The translations under genes were made by a program, and so were the position numbers. 64,000 nt of DNA from Anopheles merus (taxonomy: Eukaryota; Arthropoda; Insecta; Diptera; Culicidae), in contig NC_054084.1 of the NCBI RefSeq assembly GCF_017562075.2, positions 22,308,389 to 22,372,388 of the forward strand. The letters run 5' to 3'. Numbering within the stretch: the stretch's first letter is position 1; each line of letters begins with the position of its first letter. This document shows, one piece after another, positions 14,168 through 26,500 of the stretch. Under the pieces are notes generated by a model. That model worked only from the letters and a program-made list of their open reading frames with translations. It made no database searches and was not told the DNA's origin.

Positions 14168-14594
14168 CCACTCGGTCCGTTTGTGTGCTTCATCTTGCAC
14201 TTTCGTGTTGGTGCGTTAGCGCTTTGATAGGATCCCCAGGGAATGGGAGGGTTTGGGGCGGATGTGGTCCAGCTTGCTTGGGAAACTACTTTCCAGCCGA
14301 TGAACGATAGGGCGCCGTGTGGAATTTGTAAGACGTTCGCTGTAGCTGAGTGTCGATGGGTACGTTTGATACAGTTTTCCCTGTGTGTATGTAGTACAGC
14401 TGTAGCCTAGAATGATTGCCTGAAGATTGAGTCTAGCGCTCTGTTTCCTTTACTGCGTGGAAATTGCAAAAGGGTGCAGCGTTTTTATTTAAATGTAAAT
14501 TAGTCATTTCGCAGCAGACAAAGATTTCACAAATCGATTCTACGCTCCCATTGCACATCAAACACACTGTGAACAGAGCACAGAAGGAATAACT
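14168..14594 (-). promoter_or_regulatory. Possible minus-strand promoter and first exon
   Basis: An initiator TCAGTT (A at 14594) lies within CTGTTCAGTTATTCC, and a strong donor GAGTGG|GTAAGTAT sits at 14168. A short frame MKHTNGPSG runs into the donor, so it could even be a start codon. Several other ATGs precede it. No downstream exon was tied to it. Confidence 0.28.
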
Positions 14595-16384
14595 GAACAG
14601 AACCGAGGGCAAATTGTCAACGACGCTCATCGATGCACTAGAACGGTGCGCGCATACGAGCATACTTTCTCGCAAAACAAACCCGATTCACGTCCCCTGC
14701 TCATCGTCTCCGGTGCAGCGCATATTAGTTGAACGACCTTAAAACGATCATCAACGTCAACGTCAGTCATCGTCGGCGGGCGACCCCCGTCCGCGTTCCG
14801 CTGCGTTGTGGGGGCAGGGCGCATTGGCAGTGCTATCAATTTTCCACCACTGTCAACAGCGACGGGGATGATAATGCCCGGGCTGGGCGTAGAACGCTAG
14901 CAGGCTTGGGTCTTGCACGTGCGATTACCTACGCACGCTCGGGACGGATAAATGCTGTGCGCTTGCGTGCGGAGCAGATACCGGAGCGATACGGGCCGAA
15001 CAAGAACAAAAGTCGAAGTGACGAGCGAGAAATGTTCTTTAACGCGCTTCTTTAATTGTGCTGGGCATGAAATCGCTTTTGGATTTGGTCGATGGAGATT
15101 AAGAGCGAGAAATGTGTTTAATTGTAAATTATGAGCAATGGCAGCGTGAGATAATGATGGGTATGTTTTGTTTCCCTTTTTTGAGATTTTTTGTGTTTTA
15201 AAAAAGTTGGAAATAGTTAAATATTATTAAATGCGATGGCAAAACAATAATTTGATTGTGAATACTAAAATACTTTAAAAGGTTAAGAACCGATCGAAAC
15301 TCAATTGTCGGTCCTGTTTTCATTGTACAGTAACATACAGAAAAAAGTGTAAATGTGAAGGCATACAAAGATATCAGAAAGAATAAAAACTTATGAAAAA
15401 TACTAATAAAAAGGAGTGGTTTCACTACTATTTCAGCCATATTTACAGTGCCATTTTTACCCGCGAGCGTTATTACCCGATTTTCTGCCTAGATGATTAA
15501 AGCCAGAAAAATATTGAAACAAACGCCGATGCGTTGCAAGCTCGATCAGGTGGTTAGCTCATGAATGAATGATTTTTTGTATCGCTGGAAAAAATAAATA
15601 TTTGGTCAAGAAATATTTAACAAAAATGAAACGGTGTTTTTAAATGTATCTAAATCCATTATAGCGAAAGGTAACTCTCAAATGGAAACAACCCGGACCA
15701 TGAATATTGTTCCACTGACTGGCTGTGCTTTTCGGCTTAATTTTTAAGCTCTGAATAATAATGGAGAATGAGTCAATAATATAAAATAATGGTATTTGCT
15801 TAAAAAGAAAATCATGCAACGCTTCTAACATGATATTTATTACCAATTAAATATTACATACCACTTGTTTTGCGTTGCAGCACCCCTGTAAAGATCCGTA
15901 CCGCTGTATAATTATTTTCGAAATGTATCTTCCATATAAATTGCATACATTCAGGCGTTATGTATTTCGTACCGCATAGTGGTTTGATAATTAAGTTTCA
16001 GAAATAGGAAATAATTGTAATGGAACAAATATCCTACGAACTTCTTATCTTATTTTTTACGTTTAAGCTATGTTATGTGCAATGCATGTAATGTGAAGCA
16101 TATAAAATGCATGAAGTTAATAATAAGTAAAAAACATAGCTTTATTTTGTTTATTAACAAGTGTTAAACATATAATTGAAAGTAAGCTAGCAAGATATTG
16201 TTGATGTAGATATTTAATTTATTTTCAAACATGATTTCTCATAGAATTCATTTGTGATAGCTAGTTCTACAACGTAACATGGGGATGAAAATATCTAATC
16301 AGCTTGTTTGTTGGTGAAATGAATTTAACGTTGATTTTCATAATATTGTTCATAATTATTCGTCAAATGTGCGATGTTGTGATT

Positions 16385-16531
16385 TTCTGCCATAACATAC
16401 CCATCATGGATTCAAGCCTAGATCTTCCCTTCGTAGTAAGGATTGACTATCTGGCTGCGCACTATTGAATTAAGTAAAGCATGTCTGCCCGGAGGCTTAT
16501 CAGCGTAGGAAGTTAGGCAAAATAGAAGAAG
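16385..16531 (+). mobile_element. tRNA-related SINE copy, diverged
   Basis: Shares with the copies at 34330 and 51661 the order GGATTCAAGCCTAGA (B-box-like), then CGTAGTAAGGATTGACTATC, a CTGCG-AATTAAG stretch and CATGTC, ending near AATAGAAGAAG. It is the most decayed of the three. Confidence 0.7.
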
Positions 16532-16920
16532 TTTTAAATGTGTCCAAAACTCACATCACATTGTTTGTTATAAAAAGTAGAAATAATAGACCTTAAATCA
16601 GTTCTAATTGGACATTGGAACGTTTATCTTGTTCCTTCAACTCACACGTGATAAAGCCCGAATGTCTTCAACAACGACAGTACCGCGTGTATGCCGGCTT
16701 AGTATTATCTAAATGAGCATACATCTAGGCGTAAAATGCGAATCAATCGAGGATTCATTTCGATCCAGGCATTGCTTTGTTAGCAAGGTATGACAAACAG
16801 GCACCGTGGTAATCACTTCATTCATTCATCACTTCACCGTGGTAAATACGATCATTTTATACTTAAATTTCTTTCAAAGCAGCGAGAAATATGCTCTCGA
16901 TTAGTTTTCCTTGGTTTGGT

Positions 16921-16926
16921 TTTATT
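16921..16926 (-). terminator. Candidate polyadenylation signal of gene A
   Basis: AATAAA on the minus strand, about 285 bases after the stop codon. Two more copies lie at 16141-16157, which would give a 3' UTR of about 1 kb. Which one is used cannot be seen. Confidence 0.4.
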
Positions 16927-17209
16927 TTGAGACTTACGATAACGTTTTGTTAGAAAGAGAAAAACCTTGACATAACCTCCCAATGCGTGGCATCATGTAC
17001 AAAATCATGTTGAAATAATTTATCAATAAATTACTACTCGCATTGCGCCGCTGCTTACCGACCTACATACATCCTTACGATTAATATCAGCTTACAGCTC
17101 TAACTTCGCACCGTTACATGCCGATCCCTAGAATGCTAGGGCGAGTCCACATCCACATTCCCATCGAGTTGTCATGGTGAAATCAAAACGGACGTTCCAA
17201 TCTAGAGCC

Positions 17210-17503
17210 CTAGTACTCTTTGCCCATCACCTTCTCGATCCAGGGTACGAACTTCTGGATGTTGGTGTACACTCCGGGCAGATGTTCCCGACCGCACCCG
17301 ATGCCCCAGGACACTAGCCCGATCAGCGTTTTGCGTCCCTCGATCGAAAGCGTTAGCGGTCCCCCCGAGTCACCCTGGCAGCTGTCTCGGCCTCCCTCCT
17401 TGTAGCCGGCGCACAGGAAAACGTCGTGTATGGTTTCGCGCCGCCCGGCCGCCCGGAACCATCGCTGGCATCGTTCGTTCGGTATTACCTCAACGTCCAC
17501 TTC
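17210..17503 (-). CDS. Gene A last exon: S1 pocket, catalytic Ser, stop
   Basis: The acceptor CTCCAAAG| at 17503 leads to EVDVEVIPNERCQRWFR, FLCAGYKEGGRDSCQ, then GDSGGP with the catalytic Ser. VSWGIGCGREHLPGVYTNI follows, ending GKEY and a TAG stop at 17210. The Asp six residues before Ser predicts trypsin-like specificity. The 97 residues end at the usual helix of the fold, without a C-terminal extension. Confidence 0.95.
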   Translation of the reverse strand, partial: EVDVEVIPNERCQRWFRAAGRRETIHDVFLCAGYKEGGRDSCQGDSGGPLTLSIEGRKTLIGLVSWGIGCGREHLPGVYTNIQKFVPWIEKVMGKEY

Positions 17504-20500
17504 CTTTGGAGAGAGAGTGAGAGTGAAGAAAGGAGAAAATTATAGAAAAAGAACATACATTGATTAATTAGTGATTGTCTGGTACACAACATTTCATTGG
17601 AAATCAATCTTACCTGCAGCACAGAGGGAACCGTGCTTTGACCGTGCCGTGTTCGGCCCCAACCAGCAACGGTTGCCATTTTGCCTACCAGCTTAACGCT
17701 TTTGGGAGGTAGACAAACGGGCAGTATATGTTGTCGAAACACAACCTTCCGATCTAGTTTAACCTGTAAGAACATTGGAGTTAATGATCATGGTGTATCG
17801 TGGGAAGAGCTAGCGTATCCTTACCAATGCAATATCGTTACGGAAGTCACTCGGAGAGTAGTTTGGATGCACCTCTTTCCGTTCTATCGAGTACTCTTCG
17901 TGTGTTAACCGCTCTTCCTGATCCCGAACGTCCCACTCGCCAAGTCGAACCTTTAGGTTGCTGTTTGGGGTCCTAAAATTGAATACAAATGATGCTTTAG
18001 TGTCACGAATCAATGAAATTCTGTAAATCTATGAAATGAAAACTCACGTCGCGACACAGTGAGCCGCCGTAACGACCCAGCGGTTCGATATCAGTGCACC
18101 ACCGCAGCTGAGCTTTTTCGTCAGGAAGCCCGATTTGATGAGCGCCGCCTGCCATGGATGTGTCCCGAACCCACTCGAATGGCCACCGACGATACGGTTC
18201 GTGCGAGTGTACAGCTCACCACAACCTGTGGAAATTTAAAGCGAAAAAGGATCTATAAGCATACGGTTCATAAGTAGCTGGTCAATTCCATTCAATGAAT
18301 GGACTTTTTAAACTCCAAATACAACTATTCCAATATTCCGTAGTGCATCTACATTTAAGAGAATGTTAAAAGATATCTAAAGGTGATCGCATGTTTCCAT
18401 TGCAAAGGTGCATTGTGTGGTGAATCAACAGTTCTCGGGAATTCTTAAGCGTCTACTGCAAGCGCGTGAAAAGTGTGGAAATAGGTGCACGGTGTGTGAA
18501 ATTAAGGGTGCAAGATCGCACAAGGTGCTTCCGACGGAGCATATGAACAACCGAACCATTTGTGAGAAATCATGTTAAAACGTTGCTTGAAATCAATGAA
18601 GGAATAAGTGAATGCATGCAGTCTTGATGCACCTTTCAGGCAACGTTTGTTTACACGATTCTCAACTGCTCTTACACACTCCAAACCAAAGAATAAAATA
18701 GAAAAGCGAAAAACAGAAAGAAAGACTCAAACTCGAAGCGGAACTACGCATTGGACGACCGAGGATCTTCCACCCTCTTAGGGGCGGATCCCACCACAAC
18801 CGGGGACAAGGAATCGGCATACAGGGCAGGAAACACTACGTAAAAAAACAGGGTGGCAAGAAACTACTGGCGGACAGTCTGGTACCGTTCTCGATGCCGT
18901 ATCCATCGTCCTCCTGCGGTGGGTAGCCGAACACGGCCGACGGTGGTCGTAACTGTCCACCGGAACCGCTGGGCCCCCCGTACAGTACCGTCGGCCGGGA
19001 AGCGAAGCTATACGGCCGGTCATGATCGCTATCATCGATCGGCCCAAAGTGTGACGATGGTGGTGCTGGTGGTGATGATGGCGGTCTTGCCGAATGTCCT
19101 CCGTGCAGTGGTGGTTGTGGCTTTGCCGGCGAGAACGGTGACGAACCGCTTCCGAGATGATTGCCATCGAAGCCCCACTCGGGAGGCGGTGCACCGGTGG
19201 CGTGGTGCTGGTGCGGCGATGGCAGATGCTGGTGCGGATTCACCTGATGGTGGCCGTGGTAGAGTGGGGGAGCATTGAAGCTACCGCCACCACCGCTGCC
19301 GCCCACGGAAAACAGTGACGTCGTCTGGGTGGTCTGTGGACGGTTCTGATGGGACGAGGGCGATCCCGACACTGACGATGAGGATGATGAGGACGACGAC
19401 GAGGAGGAGGAGGAAGATGACGGCGAGGCGGGTGGATAGAAACCGAACAGGTTTATAATGTCACCTAAGTATTGAGAGTTTAGTGATGAAGTATGGCAGC
19501 AAACATGTGTGATAGGTTATCATTGGTGAGGCTTGAAGGAGGATTATAGTTTCCATTTTGTTGGTTGTTGCGAGCCTTAAGATCTATAGTCGTCCAAAGT
19601 TTTGTCTTTGTTTGGTCAATGCATCTCGCTCTATATCTTGTTTTTAATTGTGAAGACATACACTCTAAATGTTGTATATTCTTATTTGTGCCACTGCAGT
19701 GATTTTGCAGTTTAAAATTATTTTATACATGTTGCCAAGCTTTATTTGTTATGCTGGATGGCTGGATACAAAGAGCATCATCATCATGGATAAATATAAT
19801 ATTAGAAGGGCCATTAACTAAAAACTTAGATTGCTCTTCATGTTCTAGACAATCGGTTTCAGCATTTGACATAGGAATATTATGATTTTTCGAACAATAC
19901 TAGGAAAAGCAGTATTAACATTTTTCCTCGAATAGTACAAGTTAGTTATCATAGTTGTGTTCTTGAGATAAGTTTAGGTTTATTACTAATATTATATTTA
20001 ATTACGTAGTAATGTGAACGATTCATTCTAAGAAATAATTATTAATATTATTTATTTTTCAAAATGTGTGTAAGATGATCCACATTACGCGTAATGGAAA
20101 GCTCATATTCATTCAGTAAATTTCAAACTAATGAAAAATAACTCAACATAAGTTATTAATAGTGAACGATAATTGTAAAAAAAAATATATATCTTTACAT
20201 GTATTTTAAAATATTTACCATCGGTACTCAATGCCTAAAACTTAAAAAAAAATAATTCTTACCAAAATAATTTTAAGAATTTATGTGGTTTAATTTGTAT
20301 TACAATTTCCAATAAGTATTTTATGTGAGAAGAAAAATATTTTTTGTCGCTTAATAATTGAATAAGCCAAATTGGTTAACAAGTCTGTTCAATGCAGCTT
20401 TGCAGAACTCAAAAAAACCATGAACAATGTAAAATACAGCTTCTTCTTCTTATTTTTTTTTGGCTGAACAACCGTTGTCGGTCAAGGCCTGTCTGTACCA

Positions 20501-23500
20501 CTACTTGTGGATTTGGCTTAAAGTGACTTTATTGATCCCCCCATAGCAGGATAGTCAGTCCTACGTATGGCGGCACGGTCCATTAGAGGCTTGAACCCAT
20601 GGCGGGCATATTGTTAAGTCGTACATGTTGACTACTGTACTATGAGACCGGCAAAATAAAGCAGTTCAACCAATAAACCAATATCAAAATACCAATAAAT
20701 TAATAAATAAACCAATACATCAACATCAAAATACCTTACTCTAGGTTTACAAACGTTCCAATGCACCATATGCTTTATAACTAATACATTAAATGCTTTG
20801 TATTGAATGCGATTCATCATTTTTATTTAAACAAGCTTTGTTTTGAATAACTTAAGCAAAACAAAGGTCACGCTTGGATAACGGCTTGTTTAAACACACA
20901 TTCCCAATTATCTCCAACCGCCGCCCAACATTGTTCGCACGATGCTCTATTTCATTTCTTTTCTTGCTTTAACGCCCTCAACCGCACGCTGACTGAATTG
21001 AGCTGGAGACACTCTGCTCCGCTCAACGGTAAGCCACGTGACGCCACTGTTGCTTATTCACCCTCCGCTTAAGTCTGCCACGGATGATAAAGCGCCACAC
21101 CTCGAGGGGGGGGGGGGGGGAGTTCCCTTTTCGATGAGTTATGAGCCACTTGGGCGTGTGTGTACCGTGTCGCGTAAATGTTTTCATTTTTCATCTGCAC
21201 TTTCGTCACCCTGTCACCGCTGTGTGCTGCAGTGCAATGTAGTTTTCCGCAGCATAGCCCGCAGCGGGTGTTTTCTTTCGCACGTTTCATACGCGCTGGG
21301 GAGACACATTCGCGACACCACACTTTCCACACGGCTTAAGCTTAACGCTCTGCAGCTTTTCCCTCCGCTACCTTAAATGGTGGAGCGATGGTACCCGGAA
21401 TGACACAACAGCCATTTTCGATTACCATTGTAAAGTGAGATCGAGGTTGCGGAATTTAATTACCGATTTATCCGTCTCGCCTATCCGTCAAGGTCGTTCC
21501 TAGACGCGAGCATAAATCGTTTTATCGACAGCGCGCGAACGGTGGCGATGCGTAACTGACCCATTTAGATCGCGTGGTGAAGTAGGGCATGAACTATGGC
21601 CCTAATTGCTCAACAGTTGCACCGTGCGTTTTCAATTACCGCGCGCTTGCGGTGTAAGCAGAGGCAGTTGGTAAGTAACAGTTGTTGCACTGTTATCCAT
21701 AAAAGCTTCCCGGATAGCGGTCACTCGGCTGTTTATCGCAACAGGAAGACCGGCTGATAACATTTCATCGCACAGTTGAATTGGTCAATCGATTGGGATG
21801 AAAGTGTTTGCAAATTGTTACATAAATGAGAACGACTCAAAACGGCAACCGGAGATCGTGAGTTTAAAAAAAATGGTGAAAGTAACAATATCTCTCATCT
21901 TAATCAGGAAAGAAGATTAAAAATCCGGTTTAAAATGTGCACCAATGCCCACTGAAAGTGTTTGCTTGAATGCTACATAAACTACATGAATGTTGCATAA
22001 TCATGCATGGTTTATAATTACAGAGGAGAATGTGCGATTTTTTAAATGTAACATTAGATTAAAGCAAATTAATAATCAGCATTATATATTTCACTAATAA
22101 ATAAATTGATAAATTCCACTACAATCCAAACATGTTTTACACATGATCTTCAATGTCTTATATTAAAGCTTTTTTGAGTGTTGAAGCACTATAGCCACAG
22201 TATAAATGCCTTCAGTTACACATTTTTTCTCCAAAATAGATCATAGATTTGATATGTTACACTGAAATTATTTAAATAGGTGTGAAGACACAGAAAAACA
22301 AGTGCATTGCATCGAGTGCTTTGGTATGATGTATTATCAGTGAAAGAAAATCATAGCCAGCCAGTTATTTTTCTTAACGCTAGCTAAGCAAGCAAAGAGG
22401 CTTTCCCTTCACTGACAGCCAAAGCGGTACCTTATCATTGCTATCCGCTACGCAATTTCAAACCGGAACATACGGTTGGCAGTGAAATTAACCAGCAGCG
22501 GCAGAGGAAGAAAAGTCTCATTTTCCCTTTAAACAATGCTCGCGCGGGACTGGCTGGCTGTAAATCATCATGTGGCACATGTGGCCGTAAAGTGCGTCTA
22601 ACGAAGATGAGTGACGCTGATAATTGTTATCGCCACCCTCTGGAAGGGCCCCCACTAACCCATGGCATGGCAATGAAAAGCGTATGCAGTGGTGGCCCTC
22701 TCCCGCCATACCATAACCACCACTCGCGGTTGTATTGTTTAGCGCTTGACAAAAGCTGGCAAACACCAATTTCAATAGACAGCCTTTGCTCGCGCCCCTC
22801 GTCCCACGTACACCGTGCAGTGCGTGTGGGTGTGTGTGCAACAACGGCTGACGCTGGCCACCGGGACACGCTTTGCATCGCAGGAAACTGAAAGGCTGCT
22901 GGATTATGCTGCTGGCTGATGCGGCGCGGCTTGAGCGCACAAAAGCGAACAAACTGTGCACAACCGTTGGTCGTGAAATGGTCCATTGCAGGTTTGTTTG
23001 AGCGGCGATTTGTTTGAACAACACGAAATGGAGCTTAAAGCAGCGATTTACCTCTGGCAAGGATTAATCCATAATGATCAGGCCCACCGTACAGGAAATG
23101 TTTAGTAGATGTGAGCACAGCAAGTGCCTTGCCGTGTCACGTGCGCGAAAGCTAGCATCGGTGTTTTTTTTTTGCGAGTCATTCGAGAAAGCGGCCAAAT
23201 AAATAACCAACCAGTGCACGGGCGACAAAACCAAAATTGGCATCGTTTTTCCCGTTCGTTACCCCGGCGTTGCGATTCGAAGGCGGATGTGAAGCGTTAG
23301 GCAAACGTTATCCATGATGAGGCAATTGCAGGCGAGCTTTCCATGGCTTTCCTGCCGTTAACCCCGCTGCCTTTCTGCATGCGCTTCATTTTAATACGGA
23401 GATTAAAGAGGCAAAGAGCGGTGCGTTTATGTCAGAGACCGGGGCTGAGATTAAGTCGTTTCGCGATGCCGGTCTGCCATCAGTCAGGTGTCAAACGCCT

Positions 23501-26500
23501 GTTTGTCAAAGTGTCGGCTGTTTCCATTTCAAACAATTGGGAAGTGGTTGGGAATGGCCCTCGAGAACGGGCCCCGAACGGGACGGGCTATACTTACTCG
23601 CATTGTGGACGGCACCATGCTCGGGATCACTTTCCGGCGCAAAGTCGCGATCGATGCAGCAGGACCATATCATACCACCTGAGCAGAGATCGAGCGGTTT
23701 ACCGCCCCCGAGCACGCAGGACAGCGACAGGCCGCACTCGAACTTGCGCCCCTTGTGCCGGCATGTTTGGGGAATCACTGAAAGGAGAGTTAAATGTAAG
23801 ATGGTTTTAATAAATAGAAAGAAAATTCACAATTAACGTAAATCAAGAAAGGCGTTTTTTTAATTAGAAACAACACATTTTCTTAATAAAAATAATAAGC
23901 GTAAGTGTAGTAATAATCAGAATGGAAAGCTAAGGAAAAAGCCAAAAAGGATGAACAACAACTAAACATATTAAAATAAAGAACTAGACATAACAAAAAT
24001 AAATAAAAAAACAAGCTTAAAGTACCATTTCAATTAAAATTAAAAATAACAGCAATATTGATAACACATGTATCGTTTAGACAAGTTATGTTATGAGTTT
24101 AAAATTACAAGGTTTTCCAGGGGTTCTCGTAGTGGAGGGACACTTCCTTAACTTTTTCTTAATGGATGTGAACTTCACATGATGGAAATTGGACTATAAG
24201 GCACCATTTTTGGACAGGCTCCTTAGAAATTCCTATTGGTTTTGTCCAACAAGAGTGCTATAGAGTCCAATTCCTATAATATAAAGTTAATTTCAAATAA
24301 GAAAGAATCATTAAAGTGTATCACAGCTATGAGCACTCCTGGGAAACCCTGTAATACTAAAAAGAAGGCGGAAATAAAATGTCTTAAATTGAAGGAAACA
24401 TACGAGTTTTGTAACATAATAAATTAAATCAATCAAAGAATGTACAACATCACGCAAAAAAAGTGGGACATATCATAACAAAACAAAAAACTAAAATTGC
24501 ATTCAGAGCTGGAAAGTCATAAAACAAATAAATTGAATAGAATAAACATTGAACATTGTTATTATGAGAATGCATGAAAAAGCATGTCAATTGTCACAGA
24601 ATACAAACAATAGATATGTTGCTATTGTAAGAAGTTGAACAACTGTTGAAATAGTTAATAAATAGTTAATAAACCTAACGTTCAGTGACGAATACAAGCA
24701 AACAAGTGCATAAATCATACAAACTGAGTGTTTTTTTATTTTTGTACTCTGCTATATACATATATTTCTCTTAATAAGTGTTGCCAGGCCAGACCTGCTG
24801 TTCGACACTAATAGTTTTGGCTAACGGTCTAAATTCGTAAAGGACAAAATGATCTTTTTTTTATTAATTCCGGAAGAACAAATTTTACTGTTTTTAATAT
24901 TTTTGAAAAACAGAAACGATCAAAGGTATTAATAGATTTCTTCAAAACTAAAATATTCATTTATAAACCAGACAGACGTTTCATTCTCTTAAACGAACAA
25001 TTTCCCACAACACACATCGCTTTCAAGATCGCGTTTCAACCTACTTCTACCCAGCAGCTCAATGATCGAGTTTTGACCGTAATCCTCATTGTTGAACGTT
25101 TGTCGCTTCCCGAGCGCATCCAGTATCAATATATCCTGCTCTTGCTGTGGCGATGGTCCACTTTGACCACCGGCCGTTTCCATCAGCAGGATGAGCACCA
25201 CCAACAGCATGTGGCATGCGAGCGTGGACCGTAACCGGTGATCACCGGTTCGTCGCAGTATCGACATCCTCTGCCACATGTTATCTAGCAGGTGCATTAT
25301 TGACTTGCTTCGCGTTATTGTTGCCCACACGCCGTTGCAGGATCTCGCGCGCGCTCGCGTGATTACGAAATCAACAGATTCACCTTTTGCACCTTTACAC
25401 CAAGCACACCTGTACGCACATTTGCTTTGCACCGAAGCCGCACTTTTGTCGTCACGTGGTGGAACTAATCTATGCAGTGCCGTACACTATACACCCTCAC
25501 CGACACGAAAAAAATGTGCAAAAAAAAAAACACACCCGTACCCAGTCGGTGGCACTAATTTCGGGCCGCAACGTTAACGTAACACGCGTATTATCATCAT
25601 CGGCAGCATTATGGAACAGTGGATGAGGAGCGGTGGGAACGAGACGACTACAAGAAACACAAAAAAAGGAAACACTTTCTTATTTCGCGCAGCAACACTT
25701 TTTACTTCTTTTCACTAGTACTGCCAGACACAGTGCCACAAAATTCGGGAGCCGGATGTGTTTTTTTTTCTTCTTTTTTTTTGCTTTTGGGTTCGCTTTC
25801 TGTGCGTGCTGATGAACGCAGAACCAGTGACAACAGCGAAGACTCACGAAATACAGGAAAGGAAAAAAACACAATGATGATGCCTTGGCGGCTGGTGGCT
25901 GTATGCTCCAGTGATGCCGTCAAGTGGTCAAAATTTCCCACCACCACTTCCGGTGTTTGCAGATGCGGCCCGGCCGTTGCGCAACACTTCAATCGGCTGA
26001 CTTTGGCCAATGGAAGCTGCCCTGGCAACTCGATACGATCCCAGGCTCGGTGAGTTTTTCGCAAGGAAATGAATTGCAAAAGACGATGATGATTGCACCG
26101 ATTGCACACCGTATCACTTCCGTACGGCAGGGGAGGGGAAGCACTTTAAATGGACCTTTTACATGCAACTACACTTGCCACACTACAGCGACTGCAGTCG
26201 GATCATTAAGCCCTACTGCTAGCGCTCCTTGCAAGAAAGGAGCACTTTGCCCGATCGGTACAATGAACTCTCACAAACTGATGGATCTTTTGCTATACAC
26301 TAGCATACACAAACATACATACACACACGTGAAAGCAACACAGGCACACGTTCATCAGTGGCTTCAACACCCGCACAATGTGCGCTCTCGTTTGCGGTCG
26401 AGCGATCTATATACCGTGGTACCAGACCGTGCGCTGCGCCGGGGGGAAATGAGAATTTTTCTCTCCACCTTCGCGAGCACCGCTCAAGATGTTCCCACGT

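Larger units (their letters stand above)
14595..17209. other. Spacer downstream of gene A, AT-rich from 15130
   Basis: GC-richer to 15060, then AT-rich. It holds a SINE copy and the candidate polyadenylation signals of gene A. No gene seen. Confidence 0.6.
19465..23597. other. Gene A intron 2-3
   Basis: AT-rich 19480-20440 and 21850-22350. GC-richer blocks lie at 20880-21800 and 22380-23500 and could hold enhancers, though no specific site was identified. It contains a SINE (20441-20645) and a poly-G tract. Confidence 0.65.

Noticed and set aside
24318..24345. TATCACAGCTATGAG, resembling the seed of the miR-2 family
   Set aside because: Only the seed matches and no hairpin forms with flanking sequence by eye.
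25298..25432. In-frame N-terminal extension of exon 1b to 25432
   Set aside because: The codon at 25432 is GTG, not ATG. The first in-frame ATG is at 25297.
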